Below are positions 21,125 to 31,140 of a stretch of 64,000 nucleotides of DNA, piece after piece. A program made the translations under genes and the position numbers. The notes under the pieces are model-generated. The model saw only the letters and a program-made list of their open reading frames with translations, was not told the origin of the DNA and searched no databases. Numbering within the stretch: position 1 is the first letter of the stretch; each line of letters starts with the position of its first letter. This DNA is from Drosophila persimilis (Eukaryota; Arthropoda; Insecta; Diptera; Drosophilidae): assembly GCF_003286085.1 (NCBI RefSeq), contig NW_020825327.1, positions 1,116,001-1,180,000 of the forward strand, read 5' to 3'.

Positions 21125-24100
21125 ATGGAAAATACAAGTGGACCACCAGCCGGGAATATGCAGCAAAACGAAGGCCCAAGTGGATCAGAAGAAAACAGGA
21201 TCAATCGCCAGCAAAACGCGAACGAGAAAGCGATGAGGTCAACACTCCTAGAAGAAAACACACAGACGCTCCAACAGCTGGTTCAACTGCTGTCGATGAA
21301 AATAAATGCTGATGAAATAGACAAGAAAAATGATGCAAAGCTGGTAGTGGAAAATGTTGCCAAAATTATTCCAGAATTCAACGGAGAAAATATGTCGGTA
21401 CAGCAGTGGTTTATTAACTTCGAGCTAAACGCTGAAGCATACGGACTAAATGACAAACAAAAATACGTGCAAGCCCGAGCAAAAATGGCAGGTACAGCCG
21501 CTCTTTTTCTCAAGTCCACAGCAGTGTATGAGTACGGCCAATTGCGTCACCAACTTTTACAGGAGTTTGAGTGTGAGCGTTTATGCAGTGCGCAAATTCA
21601 CAATCAATTGTCTATGCGAGTGAAGATTGCCGGCGAAAGTTTTCACGAATATATACTACAGATGAAACGCATTGCTGCACGTGGGACAACAGACACGGAG
21701 TCGGTGATTCGATACATTGTCGACGGACTGAATTTAAAAACGGATTATAAGTACACCTTGTATGGATGCAGCTCATACAAGCAGCTGCGAGAGAAGTACG
21801 AAATCTACGAAAGAACGCTCGCGGTTGATGGGGGTTTTGCCCCGAAACAAAAAGACTCACAGCCGTTCGGAAAGAAGTCCAATTTCACCAAATATGAAAG
21901 GAAGCAACACTGCTACAATTGTGGATCCCTGGAACATCTACGCAAGGATTGCCGAGCTGCATTAAAGTGTTTCCGCTGCAATCAGACTGGACACATGTCT
22001 AAGGATTGCCCGAGTGCTGCTGCCGTAAACGTTGCATACGAGGAAAAACGCCTGAAGTCTCTTAAAATTAACGACGTGCAAGTCAAGGGGCTCATAGACA
22101 CCGGTGCAGATGTTTCCCTATTAAAGATGTCAGTGTTCGGCAAAATGAGTGGTATCCATCTGCAAGCCAGTTCGTCAACTTTGAGGGGACTTGGAAACAA
22201 CATCACACGCTCCGCTGGGCAGTTTACGGCAGAAGTGGAGATCGACGGAATGCGACTGGCACACAAATTCCTTGTGGTGGCCGATCATGCCGTCGGATGC
22301 GAATTGTTGCTTGGACACGACTTTTTATCCAAGTTCACAATGACATCAACGCAAGGAGGATATAAGTTTTCTACCCTGCCGGGGGAGGAAACTGAGGACA
22401 CCAAACAGATAAGTATTTACAACGTGGTCGAAGAAAATACTGACATAAATATTCCATCGCAGTTCAGAGATGCCGTCCAATCAATGATTCAGGACTTTAC
22501 TGAAAAGAAGCAGACTGCAGTGTGCCCGATCATGCTGAAGATCGTACCGGACAAGAAAATAGCGCCGTTTCGACATTCGCCAAGTCGAGTGGCCATCAGC
22601 GAAGCCGACGTTGTCAAGCAGCAGATCGATGAATGGGCCAACGCTGGGATAATACGACGCTCATCATCAAATTTCGCCAGTCGGACTGTAATTGTCAAGA
22701 AAAAGGATGGGAGCAGCCGGGTCTGCGTGGACTATCGTCAGTTGAACAAGATGGTCTTGAAAGATGGCTTTCCCGTTCCAATCGTTGAAGAGGTGCTGGA
22801 AAAACTGGAAAATGCTAAGGTGTTCACCATCATGGACTTAGAAAATGTGTTTTTCCACGTTCCTGTGGAAGAAAGCAGCAAAAAATATACGGCGTTCATA
22901 ACGAAGGAAGGCCTCTTTGAGTTCAACCGTGCGCCTTTCGGTTTTTGCAATTCGCCAGCAGTTTTCATCCGTTTTATAAGTTTTGTATTTCAAAACCTTA
23001 TAAATGAAAACATTCTTGACCTGTACATGGACGATATCGTTATACACGCTGAAACCGCCGACGAATGCCTGGGAAAGCTGAAGAAGGTTTTTGATGCTGC
23101 AGCTGAATACGGGCTGAAGATGAAGTGGAAGAAGTGCCGATTTCTGCAGTCGACCATTACATTTTTGGGCCACCAAGTTGGAGGAGGTGAAATCAAGCCT
23201 GGATTGGAGAAAACCAAAGCCGTCAGCAAGTTCCCGATGCCGAAAAACATAAAGGCTGTGCAGTCGTTTTTAGGATTAACTGGGTTTTTCCGTAAATTCA
23301 TAAGAAACTATTCGCTAATCGCCAAACCACTGACCAATCAGCTGCGAAAAGATGTCTCATTTAAAATGAGTCTGGAGGAGCAGCAGGCGTTCGCTACATT
23401 AAAGGAAGCATTGGTGAAAGAGCCGGTCTTGAAACTTTATCGCAGGAATGCAAAAACTGAGATACACACTGATGCGTCAAAGGATGGGTTTGCAGCGGCG
23501 TTGTTACAATGGCACGAAGGACAATTGCATCCGATCTTATTCTGGAGTAAGAAAACCTCGGAGTCTGAAGCACGACAGCATAGCTATATACAGGAAGCCA
23601 AAGCAATTTTCCTAGCATGCAAAAAATTTCGTCAGTACATACTTGGAACCAACTTTAAGCTCGTAACGGATTGCGCTGCTTTCAAGCAAACGTTAAGCAA
23701 GAAGGACGTTCCGCGGGAGGTAGCCCAATGGGTCCTGTACTTGCAGGACTACGACTTTGAAGTGGAACACAGACCAGGAGAACGGCTGAAGCATGTGGAT
23801 TGCCTGAGTAGGTACCCAATTGATGTCATGATGGTATCTTCGGAAGTCACAGCTAGAATTAAGAAAGCCCAGCAGGAGGATACGATGATCAAAGCAGTTT
23901 CCGAAATTTTGAAAAGTAAACCATATGACAACTTTAAGTTGAAAGCTGGTCTCGTATACAAAGTGGTGCAAGGCACGGACTTGCTGGCAATACCGAAGTC
24001 ATTAGAAAAAGAAATAATAACCGACGCTCACAACGCAGGACACTTTGCCGCTCAAAAAACAATGCATACCGTACAGCAGAGCTATTGGATTCCACATCTG

Positions 24101-25081
24101 GAAGGAAAAGTAATGCAGATCATAGGAAACTGTATGAAATGTATAATCTACAACAAAAAGCTTGGCAAAAAAGAGGGATTTCTGCATCAAATTGACAAAG
24201 GATCACAGCCGCTGTATACTATACACGTGGATCACCTTGGGCCTATGGATGCCACTTCAAAGCAGTACAAGTACATCTTCGCAATGGTTGATAGCTTTAG
24301 TAAGTTCGTATGGATGTATCCCACAAAAACAACAGGAGCAGACGAAGTTCTCAAGAAGTTAAGGGAGTGGTCTGATGTATTTGGTAATCCGGCACGCATA
24401 GTAAGCGATCGTGGAGCAGCATTTACATCTTCAAGCTTTGAGGAGTTTGTCAAGGAAAAGAACATCGAACACATATGGAGCACCACAGGGGTACCAAGAG
24501 GAAACGGACAAATTGAACGCGTAAACCGATCTATTCTGAGCATCATTTCCAAATTGTCGTCGGAGGAACCTGGAAGATGGTATAAGTTCGTACCGTGAGT
24601 TCAGAGGGCTATTAACAGCACTGTTCACGTGTCTACAAAGCGTTGTCCATTTGAGCTGATGATCGGGGTAAAAATGCGTTGTGGACCGGATAGCGACATA
24701 CTTCAGCTAATAGAAATAGAGATGGTTGATAATTTTGAAGACGAGAGGCAAAAGATGCGACAAGAGGCAAAAGAAAATATTCAGCAGGCCCAGGACAGAT
24801 ACAAGGAACGATTCGATAAAAAGCGGAAATGCGAATACGGATACAAGGTCGGAGATCTCGTAGCCATACGTAGAACACAATTTGTAACCGGAAGAAAGAT
24901 GGCCAGCGAATTCCTAGGGCCATACGAAATAACCAACGTGAAACGAGGCGGACGCTATAATGTTCGGAAGGCAGCAGACGTCGAAGGACCAAGCAATACG
25001 ACCACAAGCAATGATAACATGAAACTATGGAGCTTTTATGTAGAAAACGAGGACGCATGGTCATCAGGGACTGATGACTAA
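21125..25081 (+). pseudogene. Ty3/gypsy Gag-Pol polyprotein with one internal stop
   Basis: The start is the Met at 21125 (MENTSGPPAGNM); the frame is open upstream to 20987 but without family features. In order it shows a capsid-like Gag with WFINFELNAEAYG, two CCHC knuckles (CYNCGSLEHLRKDC, CFRCNQTGHMSKDC), and the protease LIDTGADVSLL. The RT follows with VCVDYRQLNKM, FTIMDLENVFFHV and LYMDDIVIH. RNase H is marked by IHTDASKDGFAAAL. Integrase has a zinc-finger region (HNAGHFAAQKT...CMKC) and the D,D,E residues in HVDHLGP, VSDRGAAF and NGQIERVNR. A single TGA at 24596-24598 interrupts the integrase C-terminus; the frame then continues to TAA at 25079-25081. About 1319 codons in total. Confidence 0.92.
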
Positions 25082-25095
25082 TCAGGATGACCGAG

Positions 25096-25429
25096 TGTAA
25101 GAAGGAGTGGGCCAGCTGGCCTATTGAGGGGGCAGCGGGGATAAGCAACAGCAGTAATAACAGCAGCAGAGGAACAGCTGATGAGCAGCAACAGCAGTAG
25201 TAACAGCGGCAGCAACAGCAGTAGTAACAGCAGCAGATCACAGCGGACAGAGAAGAAGAGGAACCGAACGAAGCAGTGAAAAGGAGAGAACAGCAGCATA
25301 CGGACGCGACTCAAGCAGCAGCAGAAAATCAGCAGAAATAAGCCGTAACATTAAGAACTTTTGTAAGCACACATACCAGGCCACCGCGATAATAATACGA
25401 ATAAACAATACTCTAAATAACATCTTACA
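25096..25429 (+). repeat. Gypsy 3' LTR
   Basis: 334 bp from TGTAAGAAGG to ATCTTACA. It contains an expanded (AGC/AGT)n tract between about 25140 and 25235. It lies 14 bp after the polyprotein stop and is followed by TCTA and then CR1-2 sequence. Confidence 0.9.
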
Positions 25430-26108
25430 TCTATGTTCGGTAATGAATAAAGAAACGACCAATCAACACGCGAGAGATGTAGATCTAAATCGATAAAGTT
25501 TATTTTGCGAAAACACTTTATGTGGCAAAGCGCCATGGAACTGTCAGCACAACCAGATCGGGTACACTATCGACAAAGTTGGATGGTAAGGATCTTCAGG
25601 TAACGATATTGGGCTTGCTCTAGATACCGTAGAAAGAGAAGAATCGTTAACAAACATGGGGTCACGAAGTCTGTCCCTAATGTTTTTAACGGCATTAATT
25701 TGGACAAGGGAAATATCCGTTAGCCCATTGATAAAGTCATTGTGGCAATTGGGAAACAACAAGTTAGCGTCATCACAAGGCAGCCAAGAAAGAAATGGGA
25801 GTTTAAAGTCCCCCATGAAAATAATTTGATCATTGCAACCTAATGCAGATACGACAGTATTAATTGCTGAGAGGTGGTTTAAGTAAACCTCAGCATCAGA
25901 CCTGGGAAGAATGTAGGAGCAGGTTAAATGGAAAAATGCCGAACCAACACGAACTTTGATTGCAACAAATTCAATTAACATGAATGTTATTGAATGGGAA
26001 TAACTCAGATGAGAAATAAGATTTGACTGCAGTCAAAACCCCACCTGCTAAAGATGGGCGGTCCATTCTATAAATAGTGTAATTATCAATGAAAATTGAT
26101 AATGCAAT
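25430..26108 (-). mobile_element. CR1-2 element, 5' segment (segment 1 of 4)
   Basis: The upstream end of the same CR1-2 copy. The minus-strand frame 25544-25981 encodes the apurinic-type endonuclease (HLTCSYILPRSDAEVYLNHL, IIFMGDFKLPFLSW), with further N-terminal codons at 25985-26100 (TIYRMDRPSLAGGVLTAVKS). Minus codons next to the gypsy LTR (DWSFLYSLPNID) resume beyond the gypsy as ATVNSFYSS at 20864 downwards, which proves both parts are one element. The 5' end is truncated inside the endonuclease at about 26105. Confidence 0.85.
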
Positions 26109-26575
26109 TGGTAATGCACTGTCGCTTGCCCTGCCCGGAGTAATGCCCGGGCAATGGTCCATCATCTTCCCGATCTAAAGTCGGGGGAACTGAACCAGGG
26201 CCATGGCTAGAGGTGCCTGGCGGCCAGGCATAAAACGCTAGGGGATGGTCCCCCCGAAAAATATTAACCTATGGACCTTCGGGCCAAACAAGGAGGCTGA
26301 AAAGGAGCGAACACGGGTTGGGATGTCAACCCAAACGCCGGTGGAAAGCGTGACTGTTACCACCGGCGGGCACGGGGAGGAGCAATCCTCTCTGCGTGTC
26401 GCCAGCGGTCACACCTCGGGCATGTCAAGGCGAATATCTCCCACGAAGAGAAGTCTAAGCTAGCCTGGGCTGAGCAACGGGCACAGGAGATACAGACACT
26501 CCGGCGAGCAAGCGGCAAAGCGGGCCCAAGGCGGCCACCCGCTAGCCGAAGGCAAGGAAGCCGAGACAGAAGGCC

Positions 26576-27097
26576 ATGAGCGAAGTGTCCAAGAGACATC
26601 TCATTGTGGCCTTGATCGACCGCAACGACGAGAACGGGAGGATGACGGCGGCGCAGTGGAAGTTAGTCCAAGCGCAGCTCGTTGAATCACTGTTCACACG
26701 AATGGAGGAGGACCCCAGCGCTCCCATACCCACGTTCAATGGAGCGGGATGGCTGAACGGGGTCAAGATCCTCAAATGTAACGACGACCCAACGCGGCAG
26801 TGGCTGGTGCAGAAGGTGCCCCTACTGGAAGCTCTGTGGGAGGGGGCCAAGCTGGAGGTGGTAGACAGGGAGCTGATCCCGTCCATACCAAAGGAGAAGG
26901 TGCTCTTCCCCATTGCTGTCCAGGGGGAGCGAGCACTGAAACTGCTGCAAATGCAAAATCCGGACGTGCCAAAGGCTGACTGGAAGGTGCTGTATGCGAG
27001 TAGCCCACTACCCAACGAGGGGGGCCAGCATGTTATCCTCCAAATCAGGAAGGAGGCAGAGGATATCTTGTATCCCAAGTTCGGGAAGATGGCGTAG
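26576..27097 (+). CDS. LOA-2 ORF1, DUF4780-type nucleic-acid-binding protein
   Basis: A 173-codon open frame from MSEVSKRHLIVALIDR to YPKFGKMA. The central part (WLNGVKILKCNDDPTRQWL, then FPIAVQGERALKLLQMQNPDVPKADWKVL) is the DUF4780 domain frequently found in ORF1 of Drosophila LOA and related LINEs; by family knowledge it is an RNA-binding, RRM-like fold. The original ORF1 was probably longer: the 5' part (26245-26575) reads in other frames with basic, low-complexity sequence, and downstream a stretch (RLKKCHPEHKDAHTLQAGEVEKALGLETI) follows a frameshift after 27097. Confidence 0.8.
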   Translation: MSEVSKRHLIVALIDRNDENGRMTAAQWKLVQAQLVESLFTRMEEDPSAPIPTFNGAGWLNGVKILKCNDDPTRQWLVQKVPLLEALWEGAKLEVVDRELIPSIPKEKVLFPIAVQGERALKLLQMQNPDVPKADWKVLYASSPLPNEGGQHVILQIRKEAEDILYPKFGKMA

Positions 27098-27299
27098 GGC
27101 GTAGGTAGCGTATACCTACGATTGAAAAAGTGCCATCCCGAGCACAAAGATGCGCACACCCTCCAGGCAGGCGAGGTTGAAAAGGCCCTAGGTCTGGAGA
27201 CCATACTGGTGGCCGCCCAGGGTCTTGCGCTGGTCGACTCGGAGGAAGAGGAGGACGGTGACCTGACGATCATAGTCAACCCGTCGTGAGGTTGAGTTA

Positions 27300-29875
27300 G
27301 CCAGAAGAGCGTCGGCGGAGCTCCTCATTGCCATGGAGCACGGGCCCGCCGACATAGCTTTAGTCCAGGCGTGGATTGCGTCAGGCAACTCCGTGGCCGG
27401 GCTAAGGTCCTCAAATTACAAACTTCTCTACTCAACATCGGTAAGCAGGAACAGAACCACCGTACTCATACGGAAGGGAATCCATGCTCAACTTATGTCT
27501 CATTACAGTACGGACGACCTGACGGTAGTGATGCTGGAGAGCGAGGAAAAGCGCCTTATGGCAGCTTCCTGCTACATGGCACACGACAGGCCCGCTCCAC
27601 CGGAAGATCTTTCCGTCTGGTGACGGAAGCCGGCTCCAGAAATCTCCAACTCCAATGTGTGGGGAAGCCCCGTCATCAACGATAGATGTGAGTCACTCCT
27701 AGACTTTATCTTATCCACTAACTTAGACCTAGCAAACGTGGGGGAGGAACACACCTTCGTAGGTCCCACCTCGTCAAAAGTGCTAGACCTAACTCTCGTC
27801 ACGGAAAGAGTACTTTGGTATCTGACTGGATAGTCCTCGAAAGACCATCCTTCTCAGACCATCAGTACATTTAGTTCAAGTGCGAATTCGAACACTGTTC
27901 GAAGATAACAGTCTATAGAAACCCCCGGAACACAAACTGGATAAAGTTTAAAAAGACAGTTATTTCGAAGCTCGCGGAGGATATAAAGAAGTCCCTAGAG
28001 ACCCTATTCAAGGATTTACTGGATGCCTACCACGTATCGTGCAAACCCTCAAGAACAAAGAAGAGGTCCAAGCCACGCTGGTGGATCCGAGATCTTTCTC
28101 TCCAAAGGAACAACCTCAAGCCAGCGAAGAGATCGTCAATAAGGAATACAAAATACTACTTAAGAGCTACATGAAAGAAATACGCAAGACACAATGAAAC
28201 TCGTGGAGGAACTTCTGCTCCAATATCGAGAAAGTGCCCGAAACCGCTAGGCTCCGGAAGCTGCTTTCAAAACAGCCCACAGTATAGAGCCAACTAAAAC
28301 TAGAAAACGGACAGTGGACAGAAGGCAGTAAAGAACCCCTAACAGCACTAATGGAGGCGCACTTCCCTGGATGCAACGAGGTCACTGACGCCAAGGAGCA
28401 TCAGGACCTGGCAACCGAGAAACAGCACCCCCCAACAGGTCTGTTAACCACTAAAAGAATCCACTGGGCCATAGACTCCTTCGCGGCCATAAAAGCACCA
28501 GAACTGGACGGGATATTCCCAGCCATGATGCAGTTGACCAAGGAGGTGATCGACCCATTACTCTTCGCAAAATACTCAGCATGCCTAAGTACGGGCTATA
28601 TCACTGTACAATGGAGAACCTCGAGAGTTGTCTTCCTCCGAAAGGCAGGAAAGTGCAGCCATGTGAGTCCCAAGGATTACAGACCGATAAGCCTTACCTC
28701 CTTTATACTAAAAACACTAGAAAGGTTGTTGGATTTACACATCAGGAATGAGGTATGGGGACTGATGTCAACAAACCAACACGCCTACTCCACCATCGAG
28801 AGCGCCCTTCACAATAAAAAGTATGCACTGGGGGCAGTAGTTGACACCTCCGGAGCATTCAACAACGTGGCCACAACCGCAATAACAAGTCGCCTAGAAG
28901 CGAATAACATCCAGCAAACATCCAGCAATCAACGTTTGGATCAAAAACCTCCTATGTTGTAGACGGGTGCAATCGGAGTGGGGCACCGCTTCCAGGGTTA
29001 AGACGGCACACAGAGGCACACCTCAGGGTGGAGTCCTGTCGCCACTACTGTGGAAAATGGTGGTCGACGAGATTTGAGAGGAAGGCCCCAAAGATAACAG
29101 CCTATGCAGATGACATAAGCATTCTTATTACGGGTGTATGTCCATCGACCCTCAGCTCCTTAATGGAACGTACACTCAGGGAGATACATGAGTGGCCGGA
29201 AGATGTAGGACTCAGTATCAACGCGGACAAGACGGACCTCACCCTCTTTACCAAGATGTACAAGGTACCGATATGGCCACTAATTACATGACCCCCCAAA
29301 CTTTCCCCGACATCAAAACTATCTCATCTCTGGGACCCGAAGACTGGAAAAAGGGAAGGGACCAAGATAAGCACCTCAACATATATACGGTAGGCTCCAA
29401 GATGGACGGAGGAATAGGAGCGGGCTTATTCTGCCTGAGACCCTGAGATACTGAGAGACCCTGTCGTATAAGCTACCGGACCAATGCAGCATATTTCAGG
29501 CGGAAGTTTTCGCCATCCGGAAAGCAGCAGAGGTCGCTCATCTTATAGAGCGAGCACAAGACGCGGTCAATCTATTCGTCGACGGTCAAGCGGCGGTCCG
29601 TGGTCAGTTCCAGAAGTGTCTTGGCGAGCAGGGAGGCACTAGATACCCTAAGCACGACAAAGTCAGTGCGGATCTATTGGGTTCCCAGCCACCAAGGCAT
29701 CGAAGGAAACGAGGCGGCGGACGTACTAGCTAAGGAAGGCGTCGGGCTGGAGAATAGGAGAACCGAGAACGTGCCTGTCTCCCTTAGAACGCTGCAAAGC
29801 GATCTAGAGAAGCAGGCTAGATCCCAAAGTGACAACAATGTTGTAAGATATTTCAGCAAAGGGCGGAGAATGTAG
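27300..29875 (+). pseudogene. LOA-2 ORF2, endonuclease, RT and RNase H, broken
   Basis: Fragments in several frames. The endonuclease start lies at 27333-27623 (ADIALVQAW, SRNRTTVLIRKGI), with RCESLLDFILSTNLDLANVG further on. RT fingers lie at 28351-28962 (SHVSPKDYRPISLTSFILKTLE, VVDTSGAFNN in place of the usual FLDIEGAFNN). The palm lies at 29028-29291 (KITAYADDISIL with YADD). RNase H lies at 29341-29875: IYTVGSKMDGGIG, where the first catalytic Asp is Val, then a shifted region and IYWVPSHQGIEGNEAADVLAK with its DEAAD-type helix. The frameshifts, stops and the Asp-to-Val change make it inactive. Confidence 0.85.
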
Positions 29876-29934
29876 GAGCAAAAAAAAACAACCGGCTTAA
29901 GCAAGAGCTAGAAGCGAATCGAATGAGAATGCCA

Positions 29935-30245
29935 ATTTTTTTTAGACTGCAGAATCTGAACCAGATCGTATGAAATTTTTTTCTTCATTCTGGTTATAAT
30001 AATGATAACCAGAATGAAGAAAAAAATTTCATTTTCGCTCTTTCTATCCACACTCCTGAGATATCGAACCTGCATATCGAACAAGTGCATTTCAAAAGTT
30101 CGCCCCACCCTCTTCCGCCCCCACAAAGGACGAAAATCTGTGGCATCCACAGATCTCAGAGACAATAAAAACTAGAGCAACCAAAGTTGGTATCCACACT
30201 CCTGTTGCATCTCACTGTTACAGGTTTATTTCAAAATTTCGTACC
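29935..30245. mobile_element. DINE-1/INE-1-like fragment with fold-back
   Basis: Contains the family blocks CAGAATCTGAACCAGATCGTA, CTTCCGCCCCCACAAAGGACG, GGCATCCACAGATCTCAGAG and part of a second repeat unit, ending in a cytosine-rich run near 30250-30260. A perfect inverted repeat (29971-30031) sits where the family normally has a single TTCATTCTGGTTATAATAAT segment. Confidence 0.75.
29971..30031. repeat. Perfect 27-bp inverted repeat, 7-nt loop
   Basis: Arms at 29971-29997 and 30005-30031 are exact reverse complements, with loop AATAATG (29998-30004). One arm corresponds to the usual DINE-1 sequence, so the other is an inverted duplication of it. Confidence 0.95.
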
Positions 30246-30915
30246 AATCCCCCCCACCCCAAACAAACACAAAACTAATATGTATATCGCTAGAGTCTTC
30301 GATTACCGGGTATGAAAAAATCTCAATGAATTTCAAGAATATTTTTTTTTAATGTCAAGTCAAAGTTTTAAAATAACCCAGCACTGAGATATACTAATAC
30401 ACCAAAATATCAATCGGCAAATATGTAGTTATTCTTTAAAAACATTAAAATTGTTAGATATTACTTCTAAAAATAAAAAATTTAGACAAAGTTTTATAAG
30501 AAAAATAGTTTTTTTTTAAATTTAAAAATTATGTTCGATTTAAATTTAAATATAAAATTTGTATGTAGATCGAAAATGACAATTAAACGTTTTTTATCGA
30601 TCCAAAAACATAAACAAATTTTATTTATACCGACAAATATGCACCGGAACAAAGTTTAACTTTAGCTCATAATTTTAAAGCTTCTAGACATCGTAGCACC
30701 ATGTACTTGTGCCAGATTTCAAATTGGGCTTATTTCATGAAGATATCTTACACCCAAGTCTATTTCGTTCCGATGTTGTTCATTCAGCAAGCTGAAATCG
30801 CCAAAGTACCCACTATGCGGCGCTAGAATGCTTGGCGCGTTTTTGTAAACATATGTAAACATTTTTTTGTTCATCCTGCTCAAGAATAAAAATACATACA
30901 TACATATGTACATAA
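30246..30915. other. AT-rich stretch, nothing recognised
   Basis: Strongly AT-rich with poly-T/poly-A runs. A minus-strand open frame (30719-31048) overlaps the MITE and has no recognisable domain. Nothing else is seen. Confidence 0.6.
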
Positions 30916-31140
30916 AGGGTGCGCCATCTTTTAGTACGGTATGGAAACATCGAATAACTTTAAAAAAAAGACAACCGATTTTCAAAAGGCGGCCACTTAA
31001 TTGATATTGTTTACCAAAAATTAGTCTAAATATATTGTAAAGAACCAAACCAAATAAAAATACCTCACTTATGAAAATCGGTTTTTTTTTTTTAAATGTT
31101 ATTCGATGTTTCCATACCGTACTACAAGATGGCGCACCCT
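30916..31140. mobile_element. MITE-like element with ~67-bp terminal inverted repeats
   Basis: The left end AGGGTGCGCCATCTTTTAGT, continuing through GGTATGGAAACATCGAATAAC and ACCGATTTTC, is mirrored at the right end, whose reverse complement reads AGGGTGCGCCATCTTGTAGT and onward through the same blocks. The total of 225 bp has no coding capacity, so this is a non-autonomous DNA transposon. I cannot see a clear target-site duplication (flanks CATAA and GTCCT), so the superfamily is open. Confidence 0.85.

Larger units (their letters stand above)
20865..25429 (+). mobile_element. Ty3/gypsy LTR retrotransposon with damaged 5' LTR (4565 bp)
   Basis: Bounded by a 4-bp target duplication TCTA (20861-20864 and 25430-25433), and by the LTR termini TGTAAG...CTTACA, perfect inverted repeats at the 3' LTR; the 5' LTR start has mutated to CGTAAG. 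The 3' LTR (25096-25429, 334 bp) is complete. The 5' LTR matches it only for about the first 89 bp, then diverges into unrelated purine-rich sequence, so the promoter and the primer-binding site are probably lost. Gag, protease, RT, RNase H and integrase are in one frame with a single stop. There is no env. It interrupts CR1-2. Confidence 0.92.
26109..29890 (+). mobile_element. LOA-2 copy A, LOA-clade LINE
   Basis: Starts with GGTAATGCACTGTCGCTTG, the same 5' end as copy B at 42309, so the 5' end is probably complete. It contains a ~460-bp 5' UTR, ORF1 (26576-27097), an endonuclease, RT and RNase H region on the plus strand with many frameshifts, and an A-rich end near 29890. LOA-clade membership follows from the ORF1 type, the YADD region (KTDLTLFTKMYKVP) and the RNase H after the RT. 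LOA-1 is a related but different family. Confidence 0.85.

Noticed and set aside
25140-25240. (AGC)n stretch as a polyglutamine-coding microsatellite
   Set aside because: It lies inside the gypsy 3' LTR, downstream of the polyprotein stop, and is not translated.
24633-25241. 202-codon Cys/Leu-rich minus-strand frame
   Set aside because: Antisense of gypsy integrase and of the CAG-rich LTR; low complexity.
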